Below are positions 17,465 through 17,679 of a stretch of 17,679 nucleotides of DNA, piece by piece. Under the pieces are notes generated by a model that was given only the letters and a program-made list of their open reading frames with translations, was not told the origin of the DNA and ran no database searches. This stretch comes from CAWBNS01 sp964445105. Lineage in GTDB: Bacteria; Chlamydiota; Chlamydiia; Chlamydiales; JAJFMA01. Position 1 is the stretch's first letter. Every line of letters starts with the position of its first letter. Location of the stretch: NCBI GenBank assembly GCA_964445105.1, contig CAYUJS010000040.1, positions 1 to 17,679 on the forward strand. The letters are read 5' to 3'. The position numbers were made by a program, and so were the translations under genes.

Positions 17465-17679
17465 CGACCGATGAAAAGGTACCATTTGGCGGCCACCTGA
17501 AGGGCCCCACCCTGGCGGCCACCCAAAAAGACCCACTTGGCGGTCGCTCAAAAAGACCCATCTGGCGGCCACTCAAAAGGTACCATCTGGCGGTCGCCCA
17601 AAAAGACCCGCCTGACGACCGCTGAAAAAGACCCGCCGCCGCCTTGCCTATTTCATAATATTATCTACCCCCTGCCGTT
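17459..17679 (+). mobile_element. Probable left end of an IS21-family insertion sequence, cut by the window edge
   Basis: The boundary is placed at 17459, where TGTCAACGACCG begins. IS21-family ends start with TG and carry several internal copies of a transposase-binding repeat near the left end, ahead of istA. Here the TG is followed at once by a partial unit and then by six full tandem units built on a GGCGGCCAC or GGCGGTCGC core, and a further partial unit. The sequence after 17640 turns AT-rich, as expected just before a gene. No transposase codons can be confirmed inside the window, so the family call rests on the end structure only. Expected orientation: istA and istB read rightwards. 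The other end and target duplication are outside the window. Confidence 0.5.
17472..17637 (+). repeat. Tandem array of 25-bp GC-rich repeats (six full units plus partial copies)
   Basis: Units start at 17472, 17497 (26 bases), 17523, 17548, 17573 and 17598, with a partial seventh at 17623-17637 and a partial unit at 17461-17471. Each reads roughly T/C-G/C-AAAAAG-ACCCA-NN-TGGCGG-C/T-C-A/G-C. Two sub-types mix: cores ending GGCCAC or GGTCGC, and interiors AAGACCCA or AAGGTACCA. The unit at 17598 has TGACGACC in place of TGGCGGCC. Copies are adjacent with no unique spacers. Confidence 0.85.

Noticed and set aside
17472..17637. CRISPR array
   Set aside because: Repeats are directly adjacent with no unique spacers, the copies differ internally, and there are no cas genes.

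Overview
The window has no rRNA, tRNA or housekeeping gene. It is almost filled by three very large genes for multidomain proteins with eukaryote-like domains. A mobile-element end lies at the right edge. The mix (OTU-type cysteine protease, class 3 lipase, NB-ARC-like STAND NTPase, kinesin-light-chain-type TPRs) is typical of accessory genomes of obligate intracellular or amoeba-associated bacteria. Chlamydia-like bacteria (Parachlamydiales) are my first guess; Legionella-like or Rickettsiales/Holosporales-like hosts remain possible. This is inferred from domain content only, because no marker gene is present.

Layout. Positions 1-262: upstream region with a good ribosome binding site at its end. 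263-4375 (+): a 1370-residue protein with a basic, acid-free N-terminus, one hydrophobic segment, a class 3 lipase domain, an NB-ARC-like P-loop NTPase and C-terminal TPRs. This is the effector/switch/sensor plan of NLR-like proteins. 4376-4696: convergent intergenic gap with a 14-bp stem-loop. 4697-11275 (-) and 11365-17349 (-): two diverged tandem paralogues of 2192 and 1994 residues. Each has an OTU-like cysteine protease domain, a helical region, a GlnD/DUF294-like nucleotidyltransferase signature and a long TPR array. They lie 89 bp apart in the same direction and are probably cotranscribed, upstream paralogue first. 17350-17458: AT-rich promoter region. 17459-17679: six full 25/26-bp tandem repeats and partial copies, best read as the left end of an IS21-family insertion sequence whose genes lie beyond the window.

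Working view. The two minus-strand proteins look like exported host-modifying proteins. They combine a predicted deubiquitinase-like activity with a predicted nucleotidyl-transfer activity and a protein-binding TPR superhelix. The plus-strand protein looks like an NTP-switched lipase, and its N-terminus resembles a mitochondrial presequence followed by a membrane anchor. All three share the TPR strategy. No Sec signal peptide is evident on the paralogues, so a type III or IV secretion route would be expected. All functions are read from motifs; none is shown experimentally here.
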